A stretch of DNA of 7,827 bases from Elstera sp044372965 (GTDB taxonomy: Bacteria > Pseudomonadota > Alphaproteobacteria > Elsterales > Elsteraceae). The DNA is taken from positions 1 through 7,827 of the forward strand of contig NZ_JBILQX010000168.1 in NCBI RefSeq assembly GCF_044372965.1, given 5' to 3'. Below, piece after piece: positions 5,867 to 7,827 of this stretch. The notes under the pieces are model-generated. The model was not told the origin of the DNA and made no database searches. It was given only the letters and a program-made list of their open reading frames with translations. The position numbers and the translations under genes were made by a program. How positions within the stretch are numbered: the stretch's first letter is position 1; every line of letters begins with the position of its first letter.

Positions 5867-7827
5867 ATCCCCCAAGAAGCGATCAACCCCTTTTCGGAGT
5901 TGATCGGACTGGCGGGCACCTCACGGCTGGCAGCCAAAAGATCGGCGGCAGCATCGCCGGTATCGCGGGCGAGGTGGGTGACGTCGCCGATGGTTTCCGA
6001 TACCGAGCGCGTGCCCTGGGCCGCCGCTTGGACATTGCGGGCGATATTGTCGGTCGCGGCGCTTTGGCTGGCGACGGCTTCGGCAATCAGGCGCGAAATA
6101 TTGTCCATTTCGCCGATAATACTCCCGATCCCCAGGATGGCGTCGACGGTTTCATCGGTCGTGGTGCGGATATTATTGATCTGCGCGCCAATCTCCTCCG
6201 TCGCCCGTGCGGTTTGGGCTGCAAGGTTTTTGACCTCGGTGGCGACGACGGCAAAACCTTTGCCGGCCTCCCCAGCGCGGGCGGCTTCGATGGTGGCGTT
6301 GAGGGCAAGAAGATTGGTTTGCGCGGCGATTTCCCCAATCAGGCGCACCACTTCGCCGATGCGCTCGGCGGCGTCGCTGAGGCCCTGAACGGTCTCATTG
6401 GTAGCGGTTGCGCGGTTAACCGCCTGGGCGGCGATGCCGGTAGAGTGCGTTACTTGCCGCTCGATTTCGGCGATGGAGGCCGAAAGCTCTTCGGCGGCAG
6501 CGGCCACCGCGCCGACATTATCGGTAGCGGCAGCGCTGGCGGTGGCGACTGCTTCCGAGCGCTGGGAGGTGGTCCCGGCGGTCTTTGCCAGATTCTCCGC
6601 CGAGCCGTTCATTTGATCGGCGGCGGTCGACACGATGGTAACAACGCTCCCCACCTCCTGCCGCAGCCGATCGGCAATCGCATGCAGGGCGGTGCGCCGT
6701 TCGGTTTCGGCAGCGGTGCGGATGCTATCGGCTTCGGTGGCGAGGCGCTGATTTTCGAGCCCATTCCTTTGGAAGACGGTCACGGCCTGGGCCATTGCAC
6801 CGATTTCGTCGCGGCGGTCCTGCCCGTCGATGGTGATATCATAGCGGCCCGTCGCCAGGGTTTTCATCGTCTCGCCCAAGTGCAGCAGCGGCGCGATAAC
6901 GCGGCGGGTGACGACCCAGATGGAAAGGATTGTCAGCACAAGGCCAAGGCCGGTGAGCCCCAGCATCAGCACGAGGCGCGTATTGGCGGCACTGGCCCGG
7001 CGCTCGCCATAAGCAACCGTATCGGCGACAGCCGTTTCCTGAATAGCGAGCAGCGCGTCGAGCGCATTTGTGGCGGTCGTGGGGAAGCTCGCCGGAACGG
7101 TTCCGGACAAGGCTTGATCGATCTCGCGGCGGTACTGGCCGCGCAACAGCGTGCCGGCTTTTGCGAGCGCGTCCCGCGCGGGCTGACCAAGGGCCGCCAA
7201 CCCGGCTTCGCGCTCCACTTCGGCAAAAGCCGCCATATTGATATCGCGTAGCGCCATCAAGCGGGCACGGTTGGCCTCAATGCTCTGGGCGGAGAGAAGA
7301 ACGAGCCCCTCTTCCTCGCTCAAACTAGCCGTCGCGTCGGCCAAGAGGCGTTTCAGGCGCAAACGCTGCGCCAGCACTAAATCGCCCGCCGGAGCTTGCT
7401 GGGCAAGGGCGACTTGAACCGCGCGGGCCTGGTCAATCGCCTCGGCCAGCCCATCGGAGAGCCGGAGCAGATCCGCGGGCGTACGGTTCGCAGCGTCAGC
7501 CCGGCTTCGTTGCGCTTCCACCGTTTTGCGCGCAGCAGCCAAGGTTTCCACTTCCGGGGGAAGCGTGCCGAGCAAGGCCTGGGCTGCTTCAATCCCCTCA
7601 TCGGCACCAAAATCGGCATTGGTGCGGCGCATTTGGATCGCTTCAGGTTTCGATCCGGCCAGGGTTGCCGCGCGCTCGCCCGCCCATTGGGTTGCGGCCC
7701 AGGTGAAGAGATCGGTCGTGCGGTTCAACTCCACGGCTTGCTTGAAAGCCTCCCGCTCGCGCCACGCATCGAGCGCGGCCCGCTTAGCAGCCTTAGCCTG
7801 CTCATCCAACTGCTGCGAATATCTCTC
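5863..7827 (-). CDS. Methyl-accepting chemotaxis protein (5' end beyond the window)
   Basis: A transmembrane chemoreceptor that would pass ligand signals to CheA/CheW. Numbering from the TTG codon at 7809: residues 1-278 are an Ala-rich, probably all-helical sensor region, 279-300 a membrane segment (TRLVLMLGLTGLGL onward), about 298-350 a HAMP linker, then a long coiled-coil signalling domain. Its hairpin tip, EIAAQTNLLALNATIEAARA followed by GEAGKGFAVVATEVKNLA (493-530), is near-invariant in the family. The frame stays open to the right edge, and an internal start would leave no first membrane helix, so the true start and helix TM1 very probably lie outside. The sensor segment QWAGERAATLAG (41-52) recalls the helical ERG/T-type sensors of alphaproteobacterial receptors; the ligand cannot be named. 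The C-terminal tail ends in SEKGLIASWGI and lacks an NWETF-type CheR/CheB-binding pentapeptide. Confidence 0.93.
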   Translation of the reverse strand, partial: ERYSQQLDEQAKAAKRAALDAWREREAFKQAVELNRTTDLFTWAATQWAGERAATLAGSKPEAIQMRRTNADFGADEGIEAAQALLGTLPPEVETLAAARKTVEAQRSRADAANRTPADLLRLSDGLAEAIDQARAVQVALAQQAPAGDLVLAQRLRLKRLLADATASLSEEEGLVLLSAQSIEANRARLMALRDINMAAFAEVEREAGLAALGQPARDALAKAGTLLRGQYRREIDQALSGTVPASFPTTATNALDALLAIQETAVADTVAYGERRASAANTRLVLMLGLTGLGLVLTILSIWVVTRRVIAPLLHLGETMKTLATGRYDITIDGQDRRDEIGAMAQAVTVFQRNGLENQRLATEADSIRTAAETERRTALHAIADRLRQEVGSVVTIVSTAADQMNGSAENLAKTAGTTSQRSEAVATASAAATDNVGAVAAAAEELSASIAEIERQVTHSTGIAAQAVNRATATNETVQGLSDAAERIGEVVRLIGEIAAQTNLLALNATIEAARAGEAGKGFAVVATEVKNLAAQTARATEEIGAQINNIRTTTDETVDAILGIGSIIGEMDNISRLIAEAVASQSAATDNIARNVQAAAQGTRSVSETIGDVTHLARDTGDAAADLLAASREVPASPINSEKGLIASWGI

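Noticed and set aside
5880..5906. 8-bp inverted repeat CGATCAAC / GTTGATCG as a possible MCP terminator
   Set aside because: It lies inside the last codons of the MCP gene and is not followed by a T run on either strand, so it is noted only as a chance or minor RNA structure.
5842..7251. Long plus-strand ORF (469 codons) opposite the MCP gene
   Set aside because: Its Gly-rich, low-complexity translation is what the reverse complement of an Ala/Thr-rich coiled coil produces. The MCP frame has unmistakable family motifs.
7807..7809. TTG at 7809 as the true start of the MCP gene
   Set aside because: The frame continues open to the window edge, and starting here would leave the receptor without its first membrane helix. 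The gene is treated as partial.

Overview
The window reads as ordinary chromosome from a GC-rich alphaproteobacterium. The clues are the fused TrpE-TrpG anthranilate synthase (typical of rhizobia and Azospirillum-like bacteria), uniformly GC-rich codon use, and an Ala-rich methyl-accepting chemotaxis protein. An affinity to the Rhodospirillales is plausible but cannot be fixed from sequence alone. I see no mobile element, CRISPR array, tRNA, rRNA or sign of recent transfer. Almost every base is accounted for by six protein genes, one probable leader peptide and short regulatory intergenic regions; no gene-free stretch exceeds 300 bases.

Bases 1-177 are the leader of the tryptophan gene. They hold a small dyad, a probable 15-codon leader peptide with two Trp codons, and a 10-bp hairpin followed by six T residues. 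This is a transcription attenuator of the trp type. trpEG (178-2373) follows, and its stop overlaps the start of an OsmC-family gene (2370-2786), making a two-gene operon. The operon ends at a GC-rich hairpin shared with the convergent gene murQ.

The next block is on the minus strand. murQ (2817-3716) encodes the MurNAc-6-phosphate etherase of cell-wall recycling. Upstream of it lies a gene for a short DUF1338 protein of the 2-oxoadipate dioxygenase/decarboxylase (HglS/YdcJ) family (3814-4833). Between the two sits a strong intrinsic terminator whose T run ends only a few bases before the murQ GTG start. The two genes are therefore probably not a simple operon, and the start of murQ expression is a puzzle.

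The DUF1338 gene is transcribed divergently from a LysR-type regulator (4953-5855). The 119-bp gap between them carries a perfect 8+8 inverted repeat. The pair looks like an enzyme with its local regulator, possibly for lysine/2-oxoadipate catabolism. The LysR gene converges, with 7 bp between stop codons, on a chemotaxis receptor gene (5863 to the right edge) whose 5' end lies outside the window.

The items most worth a second look are the trp attenuator, where the leader-peptide stop codon lies inside the terminator stem; the murQ start abutting a terminator; and the short HglS-like enzyme with its LysR partner and operator-like palindrome. I found no clear evidence of a wholly new biological system.
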